This document shows, in pieces, positions 25,167 to 35,568 of a stretch of 64,000 nt of DNA. The DNA is taken from the NCBI GenBank assembly GCA_027493545.1, contig JAOSKR010000004.1, forward strand, positions 310,001-374,000. The letters are read 5' to 3'. The position numbers and the translations under genes are program-made. The notes under the pieces are model-generated. The model was not told where the DNA came from. It was given only the letters and a program-made list of their open reading frames with translations, and ran no database searches. The stretch comes from Roseovarius sp. (GTDB taxonomy: Bacteria; Pseudomonadota; Alphaproteobacteria; Rhodobacterales; Rhodobacteraceae). Position 1 is the stretch's first letter, and each line of letters begins with the position of its first letter.

Positions 25167-25799
25167 TTACTTGGTGCCGAACATGCGATCGCCGGCATCG
25201 CCCAGCCCCGGCAGGATGTAACCCTTTTCGTTCAGCCGCTCGTCAAGCGCGGCGGTGACGATGGGTACGTCGGGGTGCGCCTGGTGCATCCGCTCGACCC
25301 CCTCGGGCGCGGCCAGCAGGCACATGAAGCGGATGTCGCGCGCGTCCTTTCCCTTGATCAGGTCGATCGCCGCCACCGAGGAGTTGCCGGTGGCGAGCAT
25401 CGGATCGACGACGATGGTCAGCCGCTGGCCAAGCATCTCGGGCACCTTGAAATAGTATTGCACCGGCTTGAGCGTGGCCTCGTCGCGGTAGAGCCCGACA
25501 AAGCCCACCCGCGCCGAGGGGATGAGTTCGAGCATCCCGTCGAGCAGCCCGTTGCCCGCGCGCAGGATCGACACCAGCGCCAGCTTGCGCCCCGCGAGTA
25601 CCGGCGCGTCCATCTCCTGCAGCGGCGTCTCGATCGCCCGCGTGGTCATCGGCAGCTCGCGCGTGACCTCGTAGGCCAGAAGCTGGCTGATCTCGCGCAG
25701 GAGCTGGCGAAACACCGCCGTCGAGGTATCCTTCTGTCGCATCAGGGTCAGCTTGTGCTGCACCAGCGGATGCCTGACGATGGTAAGATGGTCTTTCAT
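25167..25799 (-). CDS. upp: Uracil phosphoribosyltransferase
   Basis: 210 residues, full length. Makes UMP from uracil and PRPP in pyrimidine salvage. Opening [40 protein letters not shown], the PRPP-binding loop [20 protein letters not shown] and the uracil-binding end [18 protein letters not shown] are all standard. Followed upstream by cdd on the same strand with 75 bp between them, grouping two salvage enzymes. Confidence 0.97.
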   Translation of the reverse strand: MKDHLTIVRHPLVQHKLTLMRQKDTSTAVFRQLLREISQLLAYEVTRELPMTTRAIETPLQEMDAPVLAGRKLALVSILRAGNGLLDGMLELIPSARVGFVGLYRDEATLKPVQYYFKVPEMLGQRLTIVVDPMLATGNSSVAAIDLIKGKDARDIRFMCLLAAPEGVERMHQAHPDVPIVTAALDERLNEKGYILPGLGDAGDRMFGTK

Positions 25800-25874
25800 G
25801 TCCTGTTCCCTGCGTGGCCGATCCCCGCCTCTTAGCCCGCAATCCCCGGCAAAGGCAATCGCGACGCCACCCTG

Positions 25875-26267
25875 TCAGCCACGCGCGCGGTGGCTGGCGT
25901 CGAACGCCAGCGGCAACAGCTCGCCCAGGGTCATCGTCACCCGCGCGCCCTTGAGCGTGGCCATCACCACCGGCACTCCGGCGCCGCCGAACTCGGCCAG
26001 CCGCTGGCGGCAGCCGCCGCAGGGGGTGATCGGCACCTTCGCGTCGGCAACCACCGCGACCTCGGCCACTTCTGTCTCGCCGGCCGCGACCATCGCGGCG
26101 ATGGCGCCGGTCTCGGCGCAGGTGCCTTCGGGCGAAGCGGCGTTCTCGACGTTGCAGCCGACAAAGATGCGGCCAGAGGCGGTGCGCACCGCCGCGCCGA
26201 CCCGAAAGCCGGAATAGGGGGCATGGGCGTTGTCGCGAACGCGGGTGGCGGCATCAACGAGCGTCAT
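25875..26267 (-). CDS. cdd: Cytidine deaminase
   Basis: 130 residues of the homotetrameric class. Converts cytidine and deoxycytidine to the uridine forms. Zinc site: Cys in PEGTCAETGAIAAMV with the catalytic Glu, and the PCGGCRQRLAEF pair; substrate motif FRVGAAV and GCNVENAA. Start at 26267 is preferred to 26273 because GGGGA then has normal spacing. Stands upstream of upp, both serving pyrimidine salvage, and is divergent from maeB. Confidence 0.95.
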   Translation of the reverse strand: MTLVDAATRVRDNAHAPYSGFRVGAAVRTASGRIFVGCNVENAASPEGTCAETGAIAAMVAAGETEVAEVAVVADAKVPITPCGGCRQRLAEFGGAGVPVVMATLKGARVTMTLGELLPLAFDASHRARG

Positions 26268-26392
26268 CGGCATTCCCCGGGTGTGCTGCGGTCGAGAATG
26301 AGATTGCGCGCGGGCGCGGCGGGATGCAAGCTGAAGCTGGCGTTCTTCGAGTGGCGCCGGGCGCGCGGGATCGCCGGCGCTTGCGCCGCACT

Positions 26393-26422
26393 GGCAATTG
26401 TTTAATGTTAAACCAGTTTGCC
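26393..26422. promoter_or_regulatory. Extended dyad between cdd and maeB
   Basis: A perfect core GTTTAA-TG-TTAAAC (26400-26413) is flanked by GGCAA (26393-26397) and TTGCC (26418-26422), giving a near-symmetrical 30-bp dyad 27 bp before the maeB start. The AT-rich core stands out in this GC-rich DNA and overlaps the likely promoter, so it probably binds a repressor of maeB. The regulator is unknown. Confidence 0.5.
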
Positions 26423-26448
26423 GGGACGCTTGCCGAAAGGGGGTTGGG

Positions 26449-28726
26449 ATGGCCGACAGCAACAAGGAAAACCTGCGCCAGGCGGCGCTGGCCTATCACG
26501 AGTTTCCCAAGCCCGGAAAGCTGGAGATCCGCGCCACCAAGCCGCTCGCCAACGGCCGCGACCTGGCGCGCGCCTATTCCCCCGGCGTCGCCGAGGCCTG
26601 TCTCGAAATCCTCGCGGACCCCGCCACCGCCAGCCGCTATACCGCGCGCGCCAACCTCGTGGCGGTGGTCACCAACGGCACCGCCGTGCTGGGGCTGGGC
26701 GACATCGGCGCGCTGGCGGCCAAGCCGGTGATGGAAGGCAAGGCGGTACTGTTCAAGAAATTCGCCGGCATCGACTGTTTCGACATCGAGCTGAACGAGC
26801 GCGACCCCGAGCGCCTGGCCGATATCGTCTGCGCGCTCGAGCCGTCCTTTGGCGCCATCAACCTCGAGGATATCAAGGCGCCCGACTGCTTCATCGTCGA
26901 AAGGATCTGCCGCGAGCGGATGAACATCCCGGTCTTTCACGACGACCAGCACGGCACCGCCATCGTGGTCGGGGCCGCGGCGACCAACGCGCTGCACGTC
27001 GCCGGCAAGTCCTTTCGGGAGATCAAGGTCGTCTCGACCGGTGGCGGCGCGGCCGGCATCGCCTGCCTCAACCTGCTGCTGAAACTGGGGGTGAGGCGCG
27101 AAAACGTCTGGCTCTGCGACATTCACGGGCTGGTCCATGAGGGGCGCGAGACCGACATGACCCCGCAAAAGGCGGCGTTCGCGCAAAAGACCGACCTGCG
27201 CACGCTCGACCAGGTGATCGACGGCGCCGACCTCTTTCTGGGCCTTTCCGGACCCGATGTGCTGACGCCCGAACAGGTGGCGCGGATGGCCCGCCGCCCG
27301 ATCGTCTTTGCGCTCGCCAATCCCGAGCCCGAGATCATGCCCGATGCCGCCCGCGCCGCCGCGCCGGACGCGATCATCGCCACCGGGCGCAGCGATTTCC
27401 CCAACCAGGTCAACAACGTGCTCTGCTTTCCGTTCATCTTTCGCGGTGCGCTCGACGTCGGCGCGACCGAGATCAACGACGCCATGCAGATCGCCTGCGT
27501 CGAAGGGATCGCGGAACTGGCGCGCGCCACCACCTCGGCCGAGGCGGCGACGATCTACAAGGGCGAGCAACTGACCTTCGGTGCCGACTACCTGATCCCC
27601 AAACCGTTCGATCCACGGCTTTCGGGCATCGTGTCGTTCGCGGTGGCACAGGCGGCGATGGAAACCGGGGTCGCCACCCGCCCGATCGAGGATCTGGCCG
27701 CCTACAAGCGCAATCTCGACGCCAGCGTCTACCGCTCCGCCCTCGTGATGCGCCCGGTCTTCGAGGCGGCCGCCACCGCCTCGCGCCGCATCGTCTTTGC
27801 CGAAGGCGAAGACGAGCGCGTACTGCGCGCGGCGCAGGCCATCCTCGAGGAGACCACCGATACCCCGATCCTGATCGGACGGCCCGAGGTGATCACCAGC
27901 CGCTGCGAGCGGCTGGGGCTGCAGATCCGGCCCGAGCGCGATTTCAACATCGTCAACCCGGAAAGCGACCCCCGCTACCGCGATTACTGGGGTACCTACC
28001 ACGACATCATGAAGCGCCGCGGTGTCAGCCCCGACCTCGCCCGCGCGGTCATGCGCACCAATTCGACCGTCATCGGCGCGGTGATGGTGCACCGCAACGA
28101 GGCCGACAGCCTGATCTGCGGCACCTTCGGCGAATTTCGCTGGCATCTGAAACACGTCACCCGGTGCTGGGCAGCGAAACGCTCCATCCCGTGGAGCGCT
28201 GTCGCTGATCATCCTCGAGGACGGCCCGCTCTTCATCGCCGACACCCATGTGCACGTCCACCCCAGCCCCGAGGAACTCGCCGGGATCGCCATCGGCGCG
28301 GCGCGCCATGTGCGCCGCTTCGGCATCGTGCCCAAGGTCGCGCTCTGCTCGCAGTCGCAGTTCGGCAACCAGGGCAGCGATTCGGGCAAACGCGCGCGCG
28401 CGGCGGTCGCGATCCTCGACGCGCGGCCGCGCGATTTCGCCTATGAGGGCGAGATGAACGTCGATGCCGCGCTCGACCCCGAAATGCGCGCCCGGCTGCT
28501 GCCCGACAACCGGCTCGATGGGGCGGCAAACGTGCTGGTCTTTGCCAACGCCGATGCGGCTTCGGGGGTGCGCAACATCCTCAAGCAGAAGGCCGGCGGG
28601 CTCGAGGTCGGCCCGATCCTGATGGGGATGGGCAACCGCGCCCATGTGATCACCCCGGGCATCACCGCGCGCGGCCTGCTGAACATGGCCGCCATCGCCG
28701 GTACGCCGGTGGCGCATTACGGATAG
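26449..28726 (+). CDS. maeB: NADP-dependent malic enzyme with phosphotransacetylase-like domain (two nearby frameshifts)
   Basis: About 759 residues once corrected. Oxidatively decarboxylates malate to pyruvate, giving NADPH. Malic domain: [66 protein letters not shown]. From about residue 430 the phosphotransacetylase-like domain begins ([20 protein letters not shown]), typical of rhizobial and rhodobacterial MaeB where it is regulatory. Two one-base deletions are inferred near 28161-28164 and 28193-28195; with them corrected, HVT(Q)[11 protein letters not shown](A)LSLIIL continues into [20 protein letters not shown] and ends VAHYG at 28726. ATG 26449 follows AAAGGGGG. Confidence 0.93.
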
Positions 28727-28795
28727 GACGCCGCTAACCTGGCCTGCTTTGCTCCCGCGTCCATGGACCCGGCCGTTCGCAGCCGGGTATTGGGG

Positions 28796-28904
28796 CGCGT
28801 CTGATCGGTTGTCCACCCCGCCCCGGGCGTGACCCGGGGCCTCGCCATCGCCAAAGGAGATCCCGGCCCAAGGCCGGGACGGGTATTGGACATGATCAGA
28901 CGCG
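28796..28904. repeat. Palindromic dispersed repeat, copy 2 (109 bp)
   Basis: Same terminal inverted repeats as copy 1 (CGCGTCTGATC at 28796-28806, GATCAGACGCG at 28894-28904) and the same two inner hairpins: GCCCCGGG-cgtga-CCCGGGGC and TCCCGGCC-caa-GGCCGGGA. It occupies the middle of the 28727-29036 gap downstream of maeB; the rest of that gap shows no gene. Same orientation as copy 1, 5.2 kb away. Confidence 0.85.
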
Positions 28905-29036
28905 ACGCGCTCCAAAACCAATATCCATCCGCCACAACCTGCCCCCCCGCTCGGGCTGCCGGGGGCAGATCGGCAGGATCGCGGGCAATCAATAGCTGTC
29001 CAATCGAGCGTCGATCCCAGCTACTGCACACAGCGA

Positions 29037-30137
29037 TCAGGCACCCGGTCTTGTTGCGATTCGCGGATACACCTTGCACACCCCGGTTGCGGACCGATGC
29101 GTTCCATCCGGTCCGGCCCCGCTCAAGGAGCGCCCGAACGCGACGGCGAAGGACAATCCCGTTCTCTCAGCCCCCAGCCGCGTCAACAGATCGCGTGCCG
29201 CATTGGCCGGCGTCGCGCGGCCTTCGGCCACCTCCTCGGCGGCCTGTTCCATCGCCGCGCGTGCCTGGGCTGTCTCGAGCCGCGCCAACAGCCCCTGCCT
29301 GACCTCCTCGCGGAACCAGTAGCGCGCCTGTTCGGCCCGGCGGGCGTCGAAATGCCCGCTCTCGCGGCGCCAATCGATCAGGTCGCGCATCTGGTCCCAG
29401 GCCGCCGCGAGGCCCTCTTCCTTCAGCGCCGAGACCAGCATCACCTTGGGAAAGCCCTCCGGGTCGTACGGCCGCTTGCGCAAGAGACGCAGCGCGCCGG
29501 CATAATCCGAGCGGGTCCGTTCCGCCATCGGTTTCAGATCCCCGTCGGCCTTGTTGACCAGGATCATGTCGGCCATCTCCATGATGCCGCGCTTGACCCC
29601 CTGCAACTCGTCCCCTCCCGCCGGCGCGATCAGCAGCACGAAGAGGTCGGTCATCTCGGCGACCACGGTTTCGGACTGCCCCACGCCCACGGTCTCGATC
29701 AGCACCACGTCGAACCCGGCGGCCTCGCACAGCGCCACCGCCTCACGTGTGCGCCGCGCCACCCCGCCCAGATGCGAACGGCTCGGCGAGGGGCGGATGA
29801 AGGCGCGCGGGTCGCGGCCCAGCCGCTCCATCCGGGTCTTGTCTCCGAGGATCGAGCCGCCCGAGCGCGCCGAGCTGGGATCGACCGCCAGCACCGCCAC
29901 CCGCAGCCCCTGTTCCGTCAGCATGGTGCCGAAGGCGTCGATGAAGCTCGACTTGCCGACGCCGGGCGTCCCCGAAAGCCCGATCCGCACCGCCTGGCCG
30001 CGGCCCTTGAGCGCCTCCATCAGCTCGCCTGCCAGGATGCGGTGATCGTCGCGCGCACTTTCGATCAGGGTGATGGCGCGGGCCAGGGCCCGCCGATCGC
30101 CCTTGATTATTCCTTCGCTTAGCTGTGCAATATCCAT
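29037..30137 (-). CDS. meaB: Methylmalonyl-CoA mutase-associated GTPase MeaB
   Basis: A G3E-family GTPase that protects and reloads adenosylcobalamin-dependent methylmalonyl-CoA mutase. Walker A IGLSGTPGVGKSSFIDAFG near residue 55, switch region AVDPSSARSGGSILGDKTRM, Walker B-like VLIETVGVGQSETVVAEMTD, and NKxD in MILVNKADGD. The last 45 residues (after DLLTRLG) do not fit the family. At 29171-29175 a run of five C (G on the coding strand) would, with one more base, give a stop at 29167-29169 right after TRLGG, matching normal length. So the true gene is probably 29167-30137. No mutase subunit lies in the window. Confidence 0.92.
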   Translation of the reverse strand: MDIAQLSEGIIKGDRRALARAITLIESARDDHRILAGELMEALKGRGQAVRIGLSGTPGVGKSSFIDAFGTMLTEQGLRVAVLAVDPSSARSGGSILGDKTRMERLGRDPRAFIRPSPSRSHLGGVARRTREAVALCEAAGFDVVLIETVGVGQSETVVAEMTDLFVLLIAPAGGDELQGVKRGIMEMADMILVNKADGDLKPMAERTRSDYAGALRLLRKRPYDPEGFPKVMLVSALKEEGLAAAWDQMRDLIDWRRESGHFDARRAEQARYWFREEVRQGLLARLETAQARAAMEQAAEEVAEGRATPANAARDLLTRLGAERTGLSFAVAFGRSLSGAGPDGTHRSATGVCKVYPRIATRPGA

Positions 30138-30226
30138 GAGTGCCGCCCATGCGCCGTTATCGCCGGACCCTATGCCTTGGCTGGTGTCCGGTTGTCCAGC
30201 AAAGAGGTGGCCAGCGGGGGGTCGTC

Positions 30227-30925
30227 ATGCGCGCAGCCATCGTGCTTGTCCTGTGTTGTCTGGCCACTCCGGCGGCCGCCGGCGAGCGGACGTCGATGCG
30301 CTTTGACCTTCGGCTCCTGGGGCTCCGGGCCGGCGTGATCGAGATCGCCGCCAACGTCACCGAAACCGCCTATGCCGCACGCTCGCAATTCAAGACCGCG
30401 GGGCTCATCGGCGTGTTCAAGCGGCTCCGGGCCGATATCTCGGTGCAGGGCACCGTGGTGGGCGGCAGCCTGCGGCCACGCGAGTATACCGAAGCGATCG
30501 ACGACGGCCATCGGGTCACCGACGTTCGCGTTCACTTTGCCCCAGGCCAACCCCGGCTGGTGTCGGGCGACACCGGCAGCAGTGCGCCCCCCGCGAACAC
30601 CGCGGCGCTGAACGGCGCCATCGACCCGCTGACCCTGCTTCTTGTCGCGCTGCGCGATCAACCGCGCAATGAGGTCTGCCGGTTTTCCGCCGATGTCTTC
30701 GACGGCCATCGCCACGCGGTCATCACTCTCAAGGAGCATCAGGACGAGGGCGCTGCCATCGTCTGCACCGGTGCCTATCGCCGGGTCGCGGGCTACAGCG
30801 ACAGCGAGCGCCGCGGCAGCAAGGTCGGCATTTCGGTCACCTATGTGCCGGCGGGCGCGATGATGCGCGCCGAGCGCGTGGCCTTCGACACGCGGCTCGG
30901 GCCGGCGGTGATGGAGCGGCGGTGA
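30227..30925 (+). CDS. DUF3108 family exported protein
   Basis: 232 residues starting at ATG 30227 with a signal peptide (MRAAIVLVLCCLATPAAAG). The body has the DUF3108 beta-rich pattern: MRFDLRLLGLRAGVIEIAAN, YAARSQFKTAGLIGVFKRL, then DPLTLLLVALRDQP and CTGAYRRVAGYSDSERR, and closes GPAVMERR. It is predicted to be periplasmic; function unknown, possibly lipid related as with LolA-like folds. It diverges from meaB and precedes hrpB by 57 bp. Confidence 0.85.
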   Translation: MRAAIVLVLCCLATPAAAGERTSMRFDLRLLGLRAGVIEIAANVTETAYAARSQFKTAGLIGVFKRLRADISVQGTVVGGSLRPREYTEAIDDGHRVTDVRVHFAPGQPRLVSGDTGSSAPPANTAALNGAIDPLTLLLVALRDQPRNEVCRFSADVFDGHRHAVITLKEHQDEGAAIVCTGAYRRVAGYSDSERRGSKVGISVTYVPAGAMMRAERVAFDTRLGPAVMERR

Positions 30926-30981
30926 GGGGCACCCCCTGCCCCTCTGGCCATTGCCGCCCGGCTCGACGATAACGCCGGCCC

Positions 30982-33441
30982 ATGATCGACGCGCGCCTTC
31001 CCGTTCACGCCGCGATCCCGGCGCTTCTGGATGCGCTGCGGCAGACACGCCGCGCGGTGCTGCAGGCACCGCCGGGCGCCGGCAAGACCACGGTGGTGCC
31101 GCTCGAGATGCTTGGGGCGGGGCTGACAGCGGGCCGCATCCTGATGCTGGAGCCGCGCCGCCTTGCCGCCCGTGCCGCCGCCGAGCGGATGTCCGGCACC
31201 CTGGGCGAGCGGCCGGGGCAGACCGTCGGCTACCGCATCCGCGGCACATCGCAGGTATCGGAGAGCACCCGCATCGAGGTGGTGACCGAGGGCATCCTCA
31301 CCCGCATGATCCAGTCCGACCCCGAACTCGCCGGGGTGGGCGCGGTCATCTTCGACGAGTTTCACGAACGGTCCCTCAACGCCGATCTCGGGCTGGCGCT
31401 GTGTCTCGAGATCGCCGGTGCGCTGCGCGACGACCTGCTGCTGGTGGCGATGTCGGCCACGCTCGACGCCGCGCCGGTGGCCGAACTGATGGGCGCGCCG
31501 GTGATCACCGCCCAAGGCCGCGCCTATCCGGTGACGATCCGCCACCTGCCCCGGCCGCTACGCAAGGACACGCGATTCGAGACCGCGATGGCCGACCTCG
31601 TGGCCCGGGCGGCCGCCGAGACCGAGGGCGGCATCCTCGCCTTCCTGCCCGGCGAGGGCGAAATCCGTCGCGTCGGGGCGCTCTTGCGCGACCGCCTGCC
31701 ACCCGACTGCCGGATCCGTCCGCTCTATGGCGCCCTGCCCTTTGCCGAGCAGCGCGCCGCCATCGCGCCGCAGGCCGGCGGGCGCAAGCTGGTGCTCGCC
31801 ACCGCCATCGCCGAGACCTCGCTGACGATTGAGGACATACGCGTCGTCGTCGACGGCGGGCGGGCGCGACGGGCGCGGTTCGATCCCGCCTCGGGGATGT
31901 CGCGGCTGGTGACCGAGCGGGTGACCCGCGCCGAGGCCACGCAGCGGATGGGGCGCGCCGGGCGGGTGGCCGAGGGGGTGTGCTATCGGCTCTGGGCCAG
32001 GGGCGAGGAGGGCGCGCTCGCCGCCTATCCCCCGGCCGAGATCGAGGCGGCGGACCTGACCGCGCTGGCGCTGGAACTCGCGATCTGGGGCGCGGAGCCG
32101 GAGGCGATGCCGTTCCTGACCCCGCCCAATCCGGGGCATTTCGCCGAGGCGCGTGCGCTCTTGCGGATGCTCGGCGCGCTCGATGCGCGCGGCGCCGTCA
32201 CCGCCCACGGGCGCGCGCTGGCGGCGCTGCCGCTGCATCCGCGGCTGGCGCACATGCTGAGATGCGCGGGGGCGCAAGCGGCGCCGCTGGCGGCGCTTCT
32301 GGCCGAGCGCGACCCGCTGGCGCGCGGGGGCGGGTCGGTCGATCTGGCGCTGCGGCTCTCGGCGCTGGGGGAGCCGCCCCCGGATGCCGATCGCGGCGCC
32401 ATCGCGCGCATCCGGACCGAGGCCGGGCGGCTGGCGCGCACGGCGAGGCGCGCCGGCAAGGGCGGGGCGCGCTTCGACGAGATGGGCGTTGGCGCCATGG
32501 CGGCACTCGCCTATCCCGACCGGGTGGGCCTGCGGCGGGCAGGCGATGAGCCGCGCTATCTGCTGTCGGGCGGGGCCGGCGCGGTGCTGCCCGAGGGCGA
32601 TCCGCTCGGCGGGGCGCGGCTCATTGTGGCGACCGATCTCGACGGCGACCGCCGCGAGGCCCGCATCCGCCAAAGCCGCCGAGGTGAGCGAGGCCGAACT
32701 GCGCGCGCTCTTTGCCCCCGACATCGGCTGGCACGACCTCTGCGCCTGGGACCGGCGCGAGGGCCGCGTTACCGCCCGCCGGCAGGAGCGGTTCGGCACG
32801 CTGGTGCTCGATGACCGCATCTGGAAGGACGCCCCCGCCGAGGCGATGGCAGCGGCGATGCTTGACGGGGTGCGCGCGCTGGGGCTCACCTGGTCGGACG
32901 CCGCCCGGCGTCTGGCGGCGCGGGTCGAACTGCTGCGCGCCGCGGGCGAGGATTTCCCGATTTCTCCGAAGCCGGTCTCATGGACTGCCTCGAAGACTGG
33001 CTGCTGCCCCACCTCGGCGGCACCCGCAGCGCGGACGACTGGCGGCGCTTCGACATCGCGCCGGCACTCCGCGCCCGGCTCGACTGGGACCGGATGCGGC
33101 GCCTCGATGCCGCCGCGCCCGCGCATTTCACCACCCCGCTGGGACGTCGGATACCCATCGACTATGGCGGCGAACACCCCGCGATCACGCTGCGCCTGCA
33201 GGAAATGTTCGGCCAGTCCAGGCATCCGACGGTGGGCGGCATGCCGCTGAGGGTGACGCTTCTGTCGCCCGCCGGGCGACCATTGCAGACGACGCTCGAC
33301 CTGCCCGGATTCTGGGCCGGCGCCTATACGGAGGTGCGCAAGGAGATGCGCGGCCGCTATCCCCGCCACTCCTGGCCCGAAGATCCGACCGCCGCCGACC
33401 CCACCCTGCGCGCCAAGGCCGCGCCGCGACAGTTGAATTGA
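30982..33441 (+). CDS. hrpB: ATP-dependent RNA helicase HrpB (two frameshifts)
   Basis: About 819 residues after correction. DEAH/RHA-type helicase: Walker A VLQAPPGAGKTTVVPLEML near residue 35, motif Ia EPRRLAARAAAERM, DExH box as VIFDEFHERSLNADLGLAL, SATLD motif III, and motif VI QRMGRAGRVAEGVCYRL. Near 32672 an extra A (CAAAGCC) shifts the frame; VSEAELRALFAPDIGWHDLC follows. Near 32966 a missing G (CCGATT) shifts it back; the HrpB C-terminal domain then reads MDCLEDWLLPHLGGTRSADD and LRLQEMFGQSRHPTVGGMPL, ending PRQLN. Both are simple single-base slips. Cellular role in bacteria is not well defined. Confidence 0.93.
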
Positions 33442-33498
33442 TCTTTATCTCCCCCATCTCTATAGTTTCCGCAATCAATTGAGCAGATCAGACCCGTC

Positions 33499-33963
33499 AT
33501 GTCCGGAACCCTCAAGAAAGCCTGGGCCGAAATGGTCTGGCCATTGCTGCGCCGCCCGCCCGAGCTGCAGGTGGCGGCGCTTTGTTGCCGCACAGGCGAG
33601 GATGGCGGTACCGAGGTCCTGCTGATCACCAGCCGCGACACCGGGCGATGGGTGCTGCCCAAGGGCTGGCTGATGAAGGGCATGAACGCCGCCGAGGCGG
33701 CGCGCGCCGAAGCCCGGGAGGAAGCCGGTGTCAAGGCCGCCAGAATCACGCCTGAACCGGTGGGCGTCTACCACTACGAAAAGCGTCTCGACGACGGCTA
33801 TGGCGCTCCGGTCGAGGTGCAGGTCTTTCGCATCGACGTCGAAGAACTCTCCGACACCTACCCCGAGACCCGCGAACGCGCACGGCTTTGGCTCAAGCCG
33901 CAGATGGCGGCGGCGCGGGTGGCCGAACCCGAGCTCAAGGCGCTCCTGCGACGGTTGCGATGA
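33499..33963 (+). CDS. Nudix hydrolase (diphosphoinositol/dinucleotide polyphosphate type)
   Basis: 154 residues. Complete Nudix box: G of GWLMKGMNAAEAARAEAREEAGV (GX5EX7REXXEEXG), around residues 56-78, after RWVLPKGW. The arrangement with WPLLRRPPELQVAALCCRT upstream and VEVQVFRIDVEELSDTYPET downstream resembles the DIPP/Ap4A-type subgroup. It hydrolyses a nucleoside-diphosphate-linked substrate in the cytoplasm; identity unknown. Separate transcription unit between hrpB and pit. Confidence 0.92.
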   Translation: MSGTLKKAWAEMVWPLLRRPPELQVAALCCRTGEDGGTEVLLITSRDTGRWVLPKGWLMKGMNAAEAARAEAREEAGVKAARITPEPVGVYHYEKRLDDGYGAPVEVQVFRIDVEELSDTYPETRERARLWLKPQMAAARVAEPELKALLRRLR

Positions 33964-34055
33964 TTTTGTAACCGATCCCCGAACATCTTGGTTGCACCCT
34001 CGCGCCCATCCCGGTAGCGCTGCGTGGCGACTGATGACGACCCCGGAGCGGCCGC

Positions 34056-35537
34056 GTGAGTGAAACACCGGACAGCAACCAGTGGAAGACGCTCGACAAG
34101 GATCTCGGGCGCATCTCTCACATCGAATATGCCACCGCCTATGTCGCCCGGCCGCTGATCGCGCCGGGGATCGGGCTGGCCTTCATCGTCGTCGCCGGGC
34201 TGGGCGCGGCGCTCTTCTTCGGCTCGCAGCCCGGCAACCTGGTGGTGATCGCGGCGGCGGTGTTCGGAGCCTACATGGCGCTCAACATCGGCGCCAACGA
34301 CGTGGCCAACAACATGGGTCCGGCGGTGGGCGCCAACGCGCTCAGCCTGGGCGGCGCCATCGTCATCGCCGCGATCTTCGAGACAGCCGGCGCGCTTCTG
34401 GCCGGCGGCGACGTGGTGGCGACGATCTCGAAGGGCATCATCGACCCCGCCAGCGTGTCCGAAACACAGCGTTTCATCTGGGCGATGATGTCGGCGCTGG
34501 TCGCGGCCGCGCTCTGGGTCAACCTCGCCACCCGGATCGGCGCGCCGGTATCGACCACGCACTCGGTCGTCGGCGGAGTGATGGGCGCGGGACTGGCCGC
34601 GGCCGGGATCGCCGCGATTTCGTGGCCAGTGATGGGCGCCATTGCCGCCAGCTGGGTGATCTCGCCGGTTCTGGGCGGCATGATCGCGGCGGCGTTCCTC
34701 GCGCTGATCAAGACCCGGATCATCTATCGCGAAGACAAGATCACCGCCGCCCGCCGCTGGGTGCCGATCCTGGTGGGGGTGATGGCCGGAACCTTTGCCA
34801 CCTATCTGGCGCTCAAGGGGCTGAAACATGTCATCGAGATCGGCCTCGGCCTGGCGATGCTCATCGGGATGGGCATCGGCGTCGCGATCTGGGGGGCGAG
34901 CATCCCGCTCATCCGTCACCAGTCGGAGGGAATGGAGAACCGCGACCGATCGCTCAAGAAACTCTTTGCTCTGCCGTTGATCATCTCGACCGCGCTATTG
35001 TCCTTCGCCCATGGCGCCAACGACGTCGCCAACGCCGTCGGCCCGCTCGCGGCGGTGGTCCACGCCACGGAATTCGGCGCCTCGGCGGGCAAGGTGGAGA
35101 TCCCGCAATGGGTGATGGTGATCGGAGCGCTGGGAATTTCCTTCGGCCTTTTCCTCTTCGGCCCCAAGCTCATCCGGATGGTCGGCAGCCAGATCACCAA
35201 GCTTGACCCGATGCGCGCCTATTGCGTGGCGCTTTCGGCGGCGATCACGGTGATCGTGGCCAGCTGGCTGGGTCTGCCGGTCAGTTCCACCCATATCGCG
35301 GTCGGCGGGGTCTTTGGCGTGGGCTTCTTCCGGGAATGGTACATGGAGCGCCACCGCCGCCCCTCGGACGTCTCGAACGGCCAGGTGCGCCGGCTGCCGC
35401 CCGAGGAACGCCGCCGCCGCAAGCTGGTGCGGCGCAGCCATTTCCTGACCATCATCGCGGCCTGGGTGGTGACGGTGCCGGCGGCCGCGGCGATGTCGGC
35501 GGCGATCTACCTGATCCTGCACGCGGCGATGATCTGA
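34056..35537 (+). CDS. pit: Inorganic phosphate transporter, PiT family
   Basis: 493 residues and about ten to twelve membrane helices. The duplicated PiT signature is plain: GANDVANNMGPAVGANALSL in the N-terminal half and HGANDVANAVGPLAAVVHA in the C-terminal half, with the accompanying GAPVSTTHSVVGGVMGAG and GLPVSSTHIAVGGVFGVGF. Low-affinity H+-coupled phosphate (metal-phosphate) symport in the inner membrane. Longer than E. coli PitA's core by an N-terminal cytoplasmic stretch (KTLDKDLGRISHIEYAT) and a basic loop (RHRRPSDVSNGQVRRLPPEE). No PhoU-like DUF47 partner is seen beside it. GTG start at 34056. Confidence 0.93.
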   Translation: MSETPDSNQWKTLDKDLGRISHIEYATAYVARPLIAPGIGLAFIVVAGLGAALFFGSQPGNLVVIAAAVFGAYMALNIGANDVANNMGPAVGANALSLGGAIVIAAIFETAGALLAGGDVVATISKGIIDPASVSETQRFIWAMMSALVAAALWVNLATRIGAPVSTTHSVVGGVMGAGLAAAGIAAISWPVMGAIAASWVISPVLGGMIAAAFLALIKTRIIYREDKITAARRWVPILVGVMAGTFATYLALKGLKHVIEIGLGLAMLIGMGIGVAIWGASIPLIRHQSEGMENRDRSLKKLFALPLIISTALLSFAHGANDVANAVGPLAAVVHATEFGASAGKVEIPQWVMVIGALGISFGLFLFGPKLIRMVGSQITKLDPMRAYCVALSAAITVIVASWLGLPVSSTHIAVGGVFGVGFFREWYMERHRRPSDVSNGQVRRLPPEERRRRKLVRRSHFLTIIAAWVVTVPAAAAMSAAIYLILHAAMI

Positions 35538-35568
35538 AGACCCGCCGGGCGCACAGGGCGTGATGCGC

